From Granulicella rosea (GTDB lineage: Bacteria > Acidobacteriota > Terriglobia > Terriglobales > Acidobacteriaceae): a stretch of 64,000 nt of DNA. A model generated the notes under the pieces. It searched no databases. It saw only the letters and a program-made list of their open reading frames with translations, and was not told where the DNA came from. Every line of letters starts with the position of its first letter. Position 1 is the first letter of the stretch. A program made the translations under genes and the position numbers. The stretch covers positions 1,302,001 to 1,366,000 of the forward strand of contig NZ_FZOU01000001.1 in the NCBI RefSeq assembly GCF_900188085.1, given 5' to 3'. Of the stretch, positions 1 to 8,428 are shown piece by piece.

Positions 1-1076
1 GAACGGAAGAAGAATAGATCTCCGTTCAGCAGGATGTTCTTTCCGTCCGCTTTGATCTCGCGCATGCCGAAGGTGATCTCGCGGCGGTCGCCGGCGGACT
101 GGCCTGTGAGTTCCACCGTAAGGCGTTGCAGGATAGGGGTGAACTCCGACCACGGCTCGGCACTCGGCATGGGCACGTCGAGCGTCGCGTCGCCGCCATC
201 CCGGCTCCAGCTCACGGGCGTGGACACGCCACCAGCGGAGACTGTTCCTGAGCCGGCCTCTCCCGTCAGATTTCCAATCTTCACCCTGACCTGCACCGAC
301 TTACCGGCAAGGTTCGGATACGCCTGCGCATCGTCGATCCACACAGGCGAGGTTACGCTCAGCTCGATGCGGCCCACGATTCCGTTCCATGTGCTGCCCT
401 CGCCGTCCGAGACGCTGTGTCCGTCGAACCGATACGGCGGGTTCAGCATGGAATTGTCGATCTTGATCGTCAGGCGATGCTTGCCCGGCGTCAGGATGCC
501 GAGGTCGTAGTCGTGAGGCGCGACCAGCGAGCGGCACGAGCCGACCTGCCGGTCATCCACGAACGCGGTCGTCTGCCAGCGTGTGCGCTCCAGATGCAGC
601 GCCACGCGTTTGCCCTTCCAGGCCGCGGGAATCTCCACATCGCGCTGATACCAGGCGACGCCGAGATAGTGCCGGACAGGCTGCGAGAGATAGGGAACCT
701 CCACATGGCCGGGCTGGGTGTAGCGTGCGTACTGCGGCAGCTTGTACCAGGCCATGTCGCGTGGCAGCGCAGCGATGAACTTCGTCTCCGCCGCGATCTC
801 ATCGCCGTATCCCTGCGTCTGCAGGATTCCCGGCAGGGCGATGTGCGTATCGGCGGCAAGGTCTTTCGCGAACCATGACGCCGATGTGCCGGCGTCGTCG
901 CGATCCAGCGCAAACCTCCACTGTCCGGCGAGCGAGACCGCTCCGGGGCCTGCCGGGATGACGGGTGCGGGAGCGCCATAGAGCAGGGTGCGTGTCGTGG
1001 CGTGCGCTGCCGCGGCGCCGGTAAGTGCGAGAAATCCCCGCCGCGTGAGGCGATTCGTGCTGGACGTGCGAGTCAT
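1..1076 (-). CDS. Glycoside hydrolase family 2-type protein with Tat signal (C-terminus beyond window)
   Basis: About 358 residues are visible; the gene runs off the left edge, so the catalytic barrel is not seen. The start is the ATG at 1076, preceded by CCGGAG. The N-terminus carries a twin-arginine signal (RRGFLAL, then an Ala-rich stretch), so the enzyme is probably exported folded. The visible part reads as the GH2 sugar-binding jelly roll (YQRDVEIP, LHLERTRWQT, FVDD) followed by the Ig-like domain ending in FGMREIKADGKNILLNG, the usual lead-in to the GH2 TIM barrel. It diverges from a rhamnogalacturonan-lyase-type gene, which suggests plant side-chain sugar removal. Exact specificity (beta-galactosidase, glucuronidase or other) cannot be read. 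The GH2 call is strong; substrate unknown. Confidence 0.8.
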   Translation of the reverse strand, partial: MTRTSSTNRLTRRGFLALTGAAAAHATTRTLLYGAPAPVIPAGPGAVSLAGQWRFALDRDDAGTSASWFAKDLAADTHIALPGILQTQGYGDEIAAETKFIAALPRDMAWYKLPQYARYTQPGHVEVPYLSQPVRHYLGVAWYQRDVEIPAAWKGKRVALHLERTRWQTTAFVDDRQVGSCRSLVAPHDYDLGILTPGKHRLTIKIDNSMLNPPYRFDGHSVSDGEGSTWNGIVGRIELSVTSPVWIDDAQAYPNLAGKSVQVRVKIGNLTGEAGSGTVSAGGVSTPVSWSRDGGDATLDVPMPSAEPWSEFTPILQRLTVELTGQSAGDRREITFGMREIKADGKNILLNGDLFFFR

Positions 1077-1102
1077 GGAGCGCTCCGGAGATAGCTTTGT
1101 GG

Positions 1103-1128
1103 CGAACGCCGTTCGTTCCACGGTGGAA
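1103..1128. promoter_or_regulatory. Two abutting 13-bp palindromes in the GH2/PL4 divergent promoter region
   Basis: CGAACG-C-CGTTCG (1103-1115) is followed directly by TTCCAC-G-GTGGAA (1116-1128). Both are perfect 6+1+6 inverted repeats. They sit 27 bases upstream of the GH2 start and about 140 upstream of the lyase start, as expected for operators of a LacI- or GntR-type sugar regulator. No such regulator gene is adjacent, so the cognate protein is unknown. Confidence 0.4.
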
Positions 1129-1270
1129 ATGATTTCAAGCGAAAGATAGGTTCGCTGTGATATCTCTGTCAAGCGGTGGCCAGCGAGACGGTCCGGCGTC
1201 ACGAATCTTTTACTCGCTGGCATGCGTCTTCTCCACGAAAGCTCTGGCGCATGCGCCATCTGGAGTTTGT

Positions 1271-3520
1271 ATGAAGTTGGTCCGGCTTCTTCGCCCCTCG
1301 CTCCTTTTGCTCTTCCTCGTCTCTTCGATCCTGTCGGCCCGCGCGCAGGCGCCGGTGACGGTCGTCGATCATGGCCGCACGTGGACGCTGGATAACGGCA
1401 TCGTCAAGGCGACGATCGCCAAGGACAACGGCTCCATGCCGTCGCTGGTCTATCGCGGCGTCGAGATCATGGCCGCCAGTGGAGGAACGTGGGAGCACAA
1501 CCCGCAGGGCGCGCCGGTGCTGACGAACACCGTTACCATCGACCCGGCCGGCAACGGCGGCGCGCGCGCCGAGGTGTCGATCAAGGGCATCAGCAACGGC
1601 ACGTTCATGATGACGAAGGGCGCGCCCGGCGGCGGCACGCTGTGCGATATCGAGCTGCGCTACTCGCTGGGCCGTGGCGACAGCGGCATCTATGTCTACT
1701 CGATCCTGAGCCACCCGGCCAGCTATCCTGCCGCGGGCGTGGGCGCGGAGGACCGTTACATCACGCGGCTCAACCAGCAGTTCGACTGGATCACGGTCGA
1801 CAAGGACCGCAACATGCTGGAGGCCGCGCCGACCGATTGGGGAACCGGCGTCGTCGTCCACGCCAAAGAGCAGCGCATCATGTCCAAGGGCGTCTACAAG
1901 AACTCGGTTGAGCACAAGTACAGCTACTCCGGCATGCAGTACCGCACGCCCGCCTACGGTTGGTCGAGCACGAAGAATCACATCGGCGCGTGGTTCATCA
2001 ACCCGACGACCGAGTATCTCTCGGGTGGCCCGACGCGCATCGACCTCGACGCGCACTTCGGCGACAACGGCAACCCAGAGCCGATCATCCTCGACTATTG
2101 GCACAGCGGCCACTACAACGGCACGCGTGCGAATCTGGCCGCTGGCGAGGCATGGACCAAGGTCATCGGCCCCATCTTCGTCTACGTGAACTCGCTCGAT
2201 GCGCCGAAGCCGACGAGTCGGCAGGAGCTGGATACGCTGGCGGCGACCGCCGGCAATCCCACCGTGCCCGCCAGTTGGTCGGCCAATGCCAACGCGCTGT
2301 GGCAGGACGCGCTTGCACAGGCGAAGAGAGAGTATGCGAAGTGGCCGTTCGACTGGGTCCACGGCGTGGACTACACCCCGCTGGCGCAGCGCGGCGCCGT
2401 CACGGGGCAGATCGTGCTCGACGATCCGCTGGCGCCCAGGGGCGCGTCGCTGAGGCTGCCGCATCTCACCGTCGGGCTGACCCATGCCGATATCGATCCG
2501 GCCACGATTCCGCGACCCACGCGCCGGCCGTTCGACGGCCCATCGAACACCGGCCCATCGAACGCAGGACCAGGCCAGCAGAGACGTCAGGGCGGACCGT
2601 TCGAGCTGCCGCCGGATGCAGGCAGTTGGATCCACGACGCACGCTTCTACCAGTTCTTCAGCGATGGCACGGATGACGGTCGGTTCGTGATCGCCAAGGT
2701 TCGCCCCGGCACGTACACGCTGCGCGCCACGGCTGACGGAGTGCTCGGCGACTTCGTCCAGGCGGACATCACCGTCGAGGCAGGGAAGACCGTCGACCTC
2801 GGCAAGCTCGTCTGGAAGCCGGTTCGCTACGGCAGGCAGCTCTGGGAGATCGGCTATCCCGACCGCGCCGCCGACGAGTTCTTCAAGGGTGACGGCGACA
2901 ACTACTGGCTCTGGGGCTGGAACCTGCGCTACGCGCTACTCTTCCCACATGACGTGACCTACACCGTCGGCAAGAGCGATCCGCACAAGGACTGGTTCTT
3001 CGAGGAGGTTCCCCATGCGACCGATCTTTCGTTCGTGAACCCGAGTGCGAAAGATCCGGCGAATCAGCGCTTCGGCTGGGTCAAAGCGGAGTCGCTCGCG
3101 CAGTATCCGCAGACCGATCAGCGTGGACCGTGGGCCGTATACGGCAAGGGACGCGAGACGAACTGGACCATCAAGTTCAACGTCGCAGGGAAGCTGCACG
3201 GAACCGCCGCGCTGCGTGTCGCGCTGGCGGGCGTGAACGGCATGCGAAGCGGCCTGCCTGTTTCGCTCAACGGTCAGCCAATCGGCGCGATCGGCGACGG
3301 AGGCCAGCCGGCGAACCTGCGCCTTATCAACACGGACGCGATCCGCTACAACACCGACAAGGGGCTATGGCAGCAACGTACTCTGAAGTTCGACGCCGAT
3401 CTTCTGAAGCCCGGCGAAAATACCCTCACCTTCACCGTGCCCGCCGGAGAGGTAAGCACGGGCGTCGTCTGGGACTATCTTCGCCTGGAGATCGACGACG
3501 CGGCCATGCCACAGCCGTGA
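1271..3520 (+). CDS. Secreted polysaccharide lyase family 4 (rhamnogalacturonan lyase type)
   Basis: 749 residues from the ATG at 1271, chosen because it begins a clean signal peptide (MKLVRLLRPS, a Leu-rich core, then SARAQA); an in-frame start at 1157 would put 38 odd residues before it. The long N-terminal beta domain (about 30-340), a carboxypeptidase-regulatory/FN3-like middle (about 390-550) and a C-terminal CBM-like domain (about 560-745, with LWEIGYPDRAADEFFKGDG and ending WDYLRLEI) match the three-domain layout of rhamnogalacturonan lyases. These cleave the Rha-GalUA backbone of pectin by beta-elimination. Residues 445-465 are a Pro/Ser/Gly-rich insert. Its partner is the divergent GH2 gene. 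Catalytic residues were not individually assigned. Confidence 0.82.
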   Translation: MKLVRLLRPSLLLLFLVSSILSARAQAPVTVVDHGRTWTLDNGIVKATIAKDNGSMPSLVYRGVEIMAASGGTWEHNPQGAPVLTNTVTIDPAGNGGARAEVSIKGISNGTFMMTKGAPGGGTLCDIELRYSLGRGDSGIYVYSILSHPASYPAAGVGAEDRYITRLNQQFDWITVDKDRNMLEAAPTDWGTGVVVHAKEQRIMSKGVYKNSVEHKYSYSGMQYRTPAYGWSSTKNHIGAWFINPTTEYLSGGPTRIDLDAHFGDNGNPEPIILDYWHSGHYNGTRANLAAGEAWTKVIGPIFVYVNSLDAPKPTSRQELDTLAATAGNPTVPASWSANANALWQDALAQAKREYAKWPFDWVHGVDYTPLAQRGAVTGQIVLDDPLAPRGASLRLPHLTVGLTHADIDPATIPRPTRRPFDGPSNTGPSNAGPGQQRRQGGPFELPPDAGSWIHDARFYQFFSDGTDDGRFVIAKVRPGTYTLRATADGVLGDFVQADITVEAGKTVDLGKLVWKPVRYGRQLWEIGYPDRAADEFFKGDGDNYWLWGWNLRYALLFPHDVTYTVGKSDPHKDWFFEEVPHATDLSFVNPSAKDPANQRFGWVKAESLAQYPQTDQRGPWAVYGKGRETNWTIKFNVAGKLHGTAALRVALAGVNGMRSGLPVSLNGQPIGAIGDGGQPANLRLINTDAIRYNTDKGLWQQRTLKFDADLLKPGENTLTFTVPAGEVSTGVVWDYLRLEIDDAAMPQP

Positions 3521-3547
3521 TCGGGATGCGGCATGGCCGATTACGGC
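3514..3547. terminator. Hairpin between convergent genes, candidate terminator
   Basis: Arms 3514-3524 (GCCGTGATCGG) and 3537-3547 (CCGATTACGGC) form an 11-bp stem with one G-U pair and a 12-base loop. It begins inside the stop region of the lyase gene and ends before the stop of the opposing SnoaL-like gene. No T tract follows on either strand, so a classic intrinsic terminator is not proven. Confidence 0.4.
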
Positions 3548-3563
3548 GAAGCATCCTCTGCAA

Positions 3564-3959
3564 TCAGGATCGATGTGCGAATGCAGCAGACGGGCCGGCG
3601 GATGCATCGGCCTCTTCGCCAAGATCCATCGCAGCGATCAGACCGCCGTGCAAGGTGAATATGTGGAGAACCTCGCCGTCCGCGAGAAGCTCTCCTGCAA
3701 GACTCTTGACGACTTGATGCACCCTCACGTGGAACCTGCCTCCGTCCGCCTCGGTGATGGCAAGCGGTTCGACATGAGGATCGAACTCGCTCCACTGCCG
3801 AGTCCAATAGGCGCGAATCTCCTCTTTCCCGATCACCTTGCCGCCTTCGGACGCCCTGGGCCAACTGACGTCTTCCGCCATCAGCGCAAGCGCGTCGCCG
3901 ATGTCTCGCCTGTTGAATGCGGAATACGCCTGCTCGATCACGGTCTTGGTCTCTGCCAT
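3564..3959 (-). CDS. SnoaL-like / NTF2-fold protein
   Basis: 131 residues from ATG 3959, preceded by a GGGGG tract. The order of elements (AYSAFNRRDIGDALALMAEDVSW, then GKEEIRAYWTRQW, then strands ending HIFTLHGGLIAAMDLGEE) is that of small NTF2-fold SnoaL-like proteins, which are either steroid-isomerase-like enzymes or stress-linked ligand binders. It is a stand-alone gene between the lyase (convergent) and dinB. No substrate can be inferred. A start further upstream at 4016 would add an unconvincing 19-residue extension. Confidence 0.72.
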   Translation of the reverse strand: MAETKTVIEQAYSAFNRRDIGDALALMAEDVSWPRASEGGKVIGKEEIRAYWTRQWSEFDPHVEPLAITEADGGRFHVRVHQVVKSLAGELLADGEVLHIFTLHGGLIAAMDLGEEADASAGPSAAFAHRS

Positions 3960-4048
3960 GCATCCCCCTGGATGCGACTGCCGGTTACTCGATCTCATGA
4001 GCCGGCCAGTCTGCATCGTTGCTCATGAGCTTAGCAAAAAATCGGCTC

Positions 4049-5218
4049 TCATCCTGCGGCGCCGCTGTCCACGCATTGCGCAGTGTCCTCAAGGAAGAGC
4101 GGCGACTTCGGTTCCGCCTCAGCCTGGAAGTTGCTGAGGCCCACGCCGACCAGGCGGAAGAGCTGTTCAGGCTTCAGTTCCACACGCTCGCGCAGAGCGA
4201 GCGCGACGGCCGTAAACTCCTCGACCGAAGTAGGCATCAGCGGTGGGGTCAGACTTCGGGTGAGCGTATAGAACTCCTTTGTCTTGAGCTTCAGCACGAC
4301 GGTGCGGGCCATCCTGGCATTCTGGCGCGAGGCGGTCCAGACTTTTTCGGCCAGCTTTCGCAGCAGCGGCTCGGTCTCCGCCAGCGGAAGATCGGCCTCG
4401 AACGTGTCCTCGGCGGAGATCGATTTGCTCGACCGATTCGACACGACAGGGCTGTGGTCGATGCCGCGCGCGAGTTCGTAAAGACGGCGGCCATACCGGC
4501 CAAAATGCCCTTCGAGCGCCGGCATCTCCATGGCGTGAATGTCTCCGACCGTCTTGATGCCGACTTGGGCCATGCGGCTTTCGGTGACCTTGCCCACGCC
4601 GGGAATGCGGCCGACGGGGAGCGGCATGAGAAACGCCTGCACCTCATGCGGCTGAACCACGAACTGCCCGTTCGGCTTTCGCCAGTCGGACGCGATCTTT
4701 GCCAGAAATTTGTTCGGCGCCACGCCGGCAGAGGCGGTGAGATGCAACTCTTCCCATATCTGTTCTCGGATTCTCTTCGCGACGCGCGTTGCGGTCGGCA
4801 GCCCCAGCTTGTTCTCGGTGACATCGAGATATGCCTCGTCGAGCGACAGCGGTTCGATCAGATCCGTATGCCTCTGGAATATCTCGCGAACCCCCTGCGA
4901 AGCGGCCTTGTAGCGGGTGAAGTCGGGAGGCACGAAGATCGCCTCCGGGCACAGACGCTCGGCCGTCACCGCCGGCATGGCCGAGCGAACGCCGAAGCGC
5001 CTCGCCTCGTAAGAAGCCGCGCAGACGACGGACCGCTTTCCCTTCCACGCAACGACCACCGGCCTTCCGCGTAGCCCTGGATCGTCGCGTTGCTCCACCG
5101 AGGCATAGAAGGCGTCCATATCCACATGCACGATCTTGCGGGCGAGCGCTCCGAATCTCTGCCCGGCCTCTTCGATCTCCGTCATAGAAACTTTCGTTCC
5201 TGCTTTTGGAATGGACAT
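4049..5218 (-). CDS. dinB: DNA polymerase IV (Y-family translesion polymerase)
   Basis: 389 residues. The palm motifs are intact: HVDMDAFYASVEQRD near the N-terminus supplies the first metal-binding Asp, and SLDEAYLDVTE the second Asp-Glu pair. RPVVVAWKGKRSVV and SYEARRFGVRSAMP are the usual finger residues, and IPGVGKVTESRMA is the helix-hairpin-helix. The C-terminal little-finger domain ends near FQAEAEPKSPLF; no clear beta-clamp motif was identified. It performs error-prone bypass of damaged template. The ATG at 5218 or the one 11 codons later could be the start. No SOS box was recognised upstream. Family assignment is secure. Confidence 0.95.
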   Translation of the reverse strand: MSIPKAGTKVSMTEIEEAGQRFGALARKIVHVDMDAFYASVEQRDDPGLRGRPVVVAWKGKRSVVCAASYEARRFGVRSAMPAVTAERLCPEAIFVPPDFTRYKAASQGVREIFQRHTDLIEPLSLDEAYLDVTENKLGLPTATRVAKRIREQIWEELHLTASAGVAPNKFLAKIASDWRKPNGQFVVQPHEVQAFLMPLPVGRIPGVGKVTESRMAQVGIKTVGDIHAMEMPALEGHFGRYGRRLYELARGIDHSPVVSNRSSKSISAEDTFEADLPLAETEPLLRKLAEKVWTASRQNARMARTVVLKLKTKEFYTLTRSLTPPLMPTSVEEFTAVALALRERVELKPEQLFRLVGVGLSNFQAEAEPKSPLFLEDTAQCVDSGAAG

Positions 5219-5293
5219 CTCTGCATCCGATTCTAAGCGAATGAATGGCGAAAATCGAAATAAAGATTTTATGTGGATTTCTTCGGCGGGCGG

Positions 5294-6079
5294 CTATGTG
5301 AGTGACCGGTCGAGATGGGTGTAGCCGCCGTCGACCACCATATGTTGCGCGGTCGTGTGGCCGGATTTGGCAGAGGAGAGCAGGAAGACCGTCATCGCGG
5401 CGATCTCCGCGCCTTCGGTCATGCGGCGGCCGAGCGGAATCCGGTCGGTGATATGGCGGAGCGTTGTCTCGGGATCATCCGTCGAGTCGAGCCACCGGCG
5501 GTAAAGAGGGGTCATCACCTCCGCGGGCAGAACGCTGTTGACGCGGATGCCAAAGGGAAGCAGCTCGGCGGCCCACTCGCGGGTGAGCGCGAGCTGTGCG
5601 CCCTTGGCCGCGGCGTAGGCGGAGGTTCCGCCCTGGCCGGTCAGCGCGACCTTGGAGCTGATGTTTACGATGGAGCCGCGCGACTCCTTGAGCAGCGGCA
5701 GGGCATAGTGGGCCATCGCATAGTAGTGGACGAGGTTCCTCTTCAGGCTCGTCAGGAAACGGCCTGGGTCGCCGCCTTCGAGGCCGATGCCGTCGTTGGC
5801 GCCGGCATTGTTCACCAGCCCGTCGATCCGTCGATGGCGCGCGGCGACAGACTCGACGGCGGCGCGGCACGCTTCGGGATCTTCGAGGTCGGCTTCGAAG
5901 AAGTCGCACGCGGCGTTCGTGGCCGCCATCTCGGCGAGGAAGTTTTGCACGTTCTGCGACCGGCGGCTGATGACGACCACGGTCGCTCCCTCAGCGAGGC
6001 AGGCGCGTGTGACGGCTTCGCCGATGCCGGCGCCGCCGCCCGTGACGAGGATGACGCGATCTCTGAGTCCAAGGTCCAA
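5294..6079 (-). CDS. L-fucose dehydrogenase (SDR family)
   Basis: 261 residues from a TTG at 6079: GGGAG lies 6 bases upstream and the start falls 16 bases after the stop of the preceding gene; an ATG at 6121 would overlap that gene. It has the SDR cofactor motif TGGGAGIGEAV, NNAG, and catalytic Ser-Tyr-Lys (ISSKVALTGQGGTSAYAAAKG). NNAGANDGIGLEGG and NLVHYYAMAHYALPLLK are features I associate with L-fucose dehydrogenases that oxidise L-fucose to the lactone with NAD(P). The context, next to a ketodeoxyfuconate dehydrogenase and divergent from fuconate dehydratase, supports this as pathway step 1. Substrate is inferred, not proven. Confidence 0.8.
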   Translation of the reverse strand: MDLGLRDRVILVTGGGAGIGEAVTRACLAEGATVVVISRRSQNVQNFLAEMAATNAACDFFEADLEDPEACRAAVESVAARHRRIDGLVNNAGANDGIGLEGGDPGRFLTSLKRNLVHYYAMAHYALPLLKESRGSIVNISSKVALTGQGGTSAYAAAKGAQLALTREWAAELLPFGIRVNSVLPAEVMTPLYRRWLDSTDDPETTLRHITDRIPLGRRMTEGAEIAAMTVFLLSSAKSGHTTAQHMVVDGGYTHLDRSLT

Positions 6080-6095
6080 GACAAACTCCCGCGGC

Positions 6096-6851
6096 TTAGC
6101 GAAGGTTGAAGTAGCCGCCATCGATAGGGTAGTCGCACCCGGTAAGGAACGACGCTTCATCGGAGCAGAGATAGAGCGCGAGCTGCGCGATCTCGGCGGG
6201 TTGACCCATGCGGCCGATGGGTTGCGAGGCGGCAAGAGTCTTCATCTTCTCCGCCTCCTGGCCGGGATAGTTCTTCTTGAGAAAGCCATCGACGAACGGC
6301 GTATGAACGCGCGCCGGAGAGATACAGTTGCAGCGGATACCCTGCTCGATGTAGTCCTTCGCGACCGAGAGCGTCATGGAGAGGACGGCGCCCTTGGTCA
6401 TCGAATAAGCGAAGCGGTCCGCGAGGCCGCGGGTCGCGGCGATGGACGCCATGTTGAGGATGACGCCGCCGCCCTGTGCAAGCATGCCGGGAAGCGCGGC
6501 TTGCATGCACAGGAACGTCCCACGGACATTGACGTGGTAGAGCCGGTCGAAGTCTGCGGCGGTCGTCGAGGCGAGGTTGCCGACATGCGCGATGCCGGCG
6601 CAGTTGATGAGCAGCGAGGCAGCCGGCGCAATGCGGGCGAAGGCATCGGCGACCGAAGCCTCGTCGGCCACGTTGCATCCGATGCCCGTGGCGTTTCGGC
6701 CAATAGAAGCGGCGGCTTCGATCGCTTTGGCCTCGTCGAGATCCAGAAGGACGACTTCAGCGCCCTGTGCGGCAAATGTTTGTGCGATGGCCAGGCCGAT
6801 GCCGCTGGCGGCGCCGGTGACGACGGCGCGCTTCTTATCGAGGGAAAACAA
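6096..6851 (-). CDS. 2-keto-3-deoxy-L-fuconate dehydrogenase (SDR family)
   Basis: 251 residues from a TTG at 6851 with a strong GGGAGG 5 bases upstream; the ATG at 6917 would add 22 poorly structured residues. SDR features: TGAASGIGLAI, DLDEAKAIEAA (Asp after beta2, NAD preference), NCAG, MASIAATRGLADRFAYSMTKG (Ser-Tyr-Lys), and ISPARVHTPFVDGFL, whose Arg and loop resemble the ketodeoxyfuconate dehydrogenase branch related to DHRS6/BDH2. It would oxidise 2-keto-3-deoxy-L-fuconate to the 2,4-diketo acid. It is the first gene of the leftward arm of the divergent fucose cluster. Confidence 0.8.
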   Translation of the reverse strand: MFSLDKKRAVVTGAASGIGLAIAQTFAAQGAEVVLLDLDEAKAIEAAASIGRNATGIGCNVADEASVADAFARIAPAASLLINCAGIAHVGNLASTTAADFDRLYHVNVRGTFLCMQAALPGMLAQGGGVILNMASIAATRGLADRFAYSMTKGAVLSMTLSVAKDYIEQGIRCNCISPARVHTPFVDGFLKKNYPGQEAEKMKTLAASQPIGRMGQPAEIAQLALYLCSDEASFLTGCDYPIDGGYFNLR

Positions 6852-6996
6852 GGGAACCTCCCACGGCGCCGAGGATGGGCCGAGATGGTTGTACTTGCGC
6901 GCGGCAAGCGATGTCAAATTTGAAAATATAATTGCATGTGTAAAATGGCCTTGTCCGGGTTGGGGTCCTGAATTTTCCGGTGCAATTTGTTTTTCA

Positions 6997-7026
6997 TTGA
7001 CGAAAAATGTAGAGGCTCTCTACAAT
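6997..7026 (+). promoter_or_regulatory. Sigma70-like promoter of the fucose catabolic operon
   Basis: TTGACG (6997-7002) and TACAAT (7021-7026) are separated by 18 bases in a markedly AT-rich stretch of an otherwise GC-rich window. They lie about 70 bases upstream of the fuconate dehydratase start. Direction and position fit the rightward operon dehydratase-hydrolase-lactonase-permease. Confidence 0.6.
7008..7024. promoter_or_regulatory. Perfect 17-bp inverted repeat overlapping the fucose promoter, candidate operator
   Basis: TGTAGAG-GCT-CTCTACA is a perfect 7+3+7 inverted repeat lying in the spacer and -10 box of the promoter at 6997-7026. A protein bound there would occlude RNA polymerase. 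The IclR-family gene at the far end of the cluster is the obvious candidate repressor, which is an inference. Confidence 0.55.
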
Positions 7027-7093
7027 TCCGGTTGCGGCAACGGAGCGGCGTTTCCACGGTTTGTCCACCAGTTGATCTCTTTGCGAGGAACGA

Positions 7094-8428
7094 TTGAAAG
7101 CTACGACTATTACCGGCGCACGCGTGATCGATCTGCGCTTTCCGACCTCGCTGCACCATATCGGGTCCGATGCGGTGAACAAGGATCCCGATTACTCGGC
7201 CGCGTATTGCATCCTCGAGACCGATGGCGAACTGGAGGGGCATGGACTTACCTTTACGCTTGGACGCGGGACGGAGCTCTGCGTCGCGGCGCTCGAATAC
7301 CTGACGAAGTTTGTGGTGGGCCGCACGCTCGATTCGATCGCCAAAGACCTGAATGCCTTCTACCTGGAGGTGACGGGCGACACGCAGTTTCGCTGGCTTG
7401 GGCCGGAGAAGGGCGTGATTCATCTCGCCTGCGGAGCGCTCATCAACGCGGTCTGGGATCTGTATGCGAAGGCGGAAGACAAGCCCGTGTGGAAGCTGCT
7501 GGCCGACATGACGCCGGAGCAGATCGTCGCCGCGGTGGACTTCCGCTACATCGCCGACGCACTCTCGCCGGCGGAGGCGCTGGAGCTTCTGCGCCGCGGA
7601 AAGGCAGGACAGGCGGAGCGGCTGGCGCGGCTCGAGAGCGAAGGATACCCGGCCTATACGACCTCGGCCGGTTGGTTCGGGTTCAGCGACGAGAAGATTC
7701 GAAGGCTCTGCCATGAGGGGCTGGCGGACGGTTGGACGAAGTTCAAGCTGAAGGTGGGCGGAGACGCGGCCGACGATCTGCGGCGCGGACGCATCGTGCG
7801 CGAGGAGATCGGCTGGAAGAATCGCATGATGGTCGACGCCAACCAGCGTTGGGGCGTGGAAGAGGCGATTGCACGAACCCGGCAGCTCGCCGAGTTGCAG
7901 CCCTGGTGGATGGAGGAGCCGACCAGTCCGGACGACATTCTCGGCCACGCCCGCATCCGGCGCGAGGTAAGACCGGTGAGGATCGCGACGGGCGAGCACT
8001 GCCAGAACGCGGTCATGTTCAAGCAGTTGCTGCAGGCCGAGGCGATCGACGTCTGCCAGATCGACAGTTGCCGCGTGGCCGGCGTGAACGAGAATCTGGC
8101 GATCCTGCTGATGGCGGCGAAGTTCGGCGTCCCGGTATGTCCGCATGCGGGCGGCGTCGGGCTGTGCGAGTATGTGCAGCATCTTTCGATCTTCGACTTC
8201 CTCGGCGTCTCGTGCACCTTGGAAGACCGCGTGATCGAGTACGTAGACCATCTGCACGAGCACTTTCGCGATCCCGTCAAGATTCGGCGCGGGCACTATC
8301 TTGTCCCGCGCATGGCGGGTTATAGTTGCGAGATTCTGCCGGAGTCGCTCGCGGAGTTCGCGTATCCGGGGGGAAGCGTCTGGCGAAAGATGTCGGAAGA
8401 GAAACGGTTGGCAGGGGTGTCGCAATGA
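7094..8428 (+). CDS. L-fuconate dehydratase (enolase superfamily)
   Basis: 444 residues from a TTG at 7094 preceded by GAGGAA. It is an enolase-superfamily acid-sugar dehydratase: N-terminal capping domain (HHIGSDAVNKDPDYSAAYCIL), catalytic Lys in KFKLKVGGD, metal ligands in MMVDANQRWG, WWMEEPTSPDD and IATGEHC, and the barrel-end His in VCPHAGGVGLCEYVQH. The full-length pattern matches L-fuconate dehydratases, which make 2-keto-3-deoxy-L-fuconate. The next gene overlaps its stop by four bases (ATGA). All neighbours are fucose-pathway enzymes, so the substrate assignment is well supported. Confidence 0.9.
   Translation: MKATTITGARVIDLRFPTSLHHIGSDAVNKDPDYSAAYCILETDGELEGHGLTFTLGRGTELCVAALEYLTKFVVGRTLDSIAKDLNAFYLEVTGDTQFRWLGPEKGVIHLACGALINAVWDLYAKAEDKPVWKLLADMTPEQIVAAVDFRYIADALSPAEALELLRRGKAGQAERLARLESEGYPAYTTSAGWFGFSDEKIRRLCHEGLADGWTKFKLKVGGDAADDLRRGRIVREEIGWKNRMMVDANQRWGVEEAIARTRQLAELQPWWMEEPTSPDDILGHARIRREVRPVRIATGEHCQNAVMFKQLLQAEAIDVCQIDSCRVAGVNENLAILLMAAKFGVPVCPHAGGVGLCEYVQHLSIFDFLGVSCTLEDRVIEYVDHLHEHFRDPVKIRRGHYLVPRMAGYSCEILPESLAEFAYPGGSVWRKMSEEKRLAGVSQ

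Noticed and set aside
1199..2635. Minus-strand open frame opposite the polysaccharide lyase
   Set aside because: No domain; the plus-strand frame carries signal peptide and lyase motifs.
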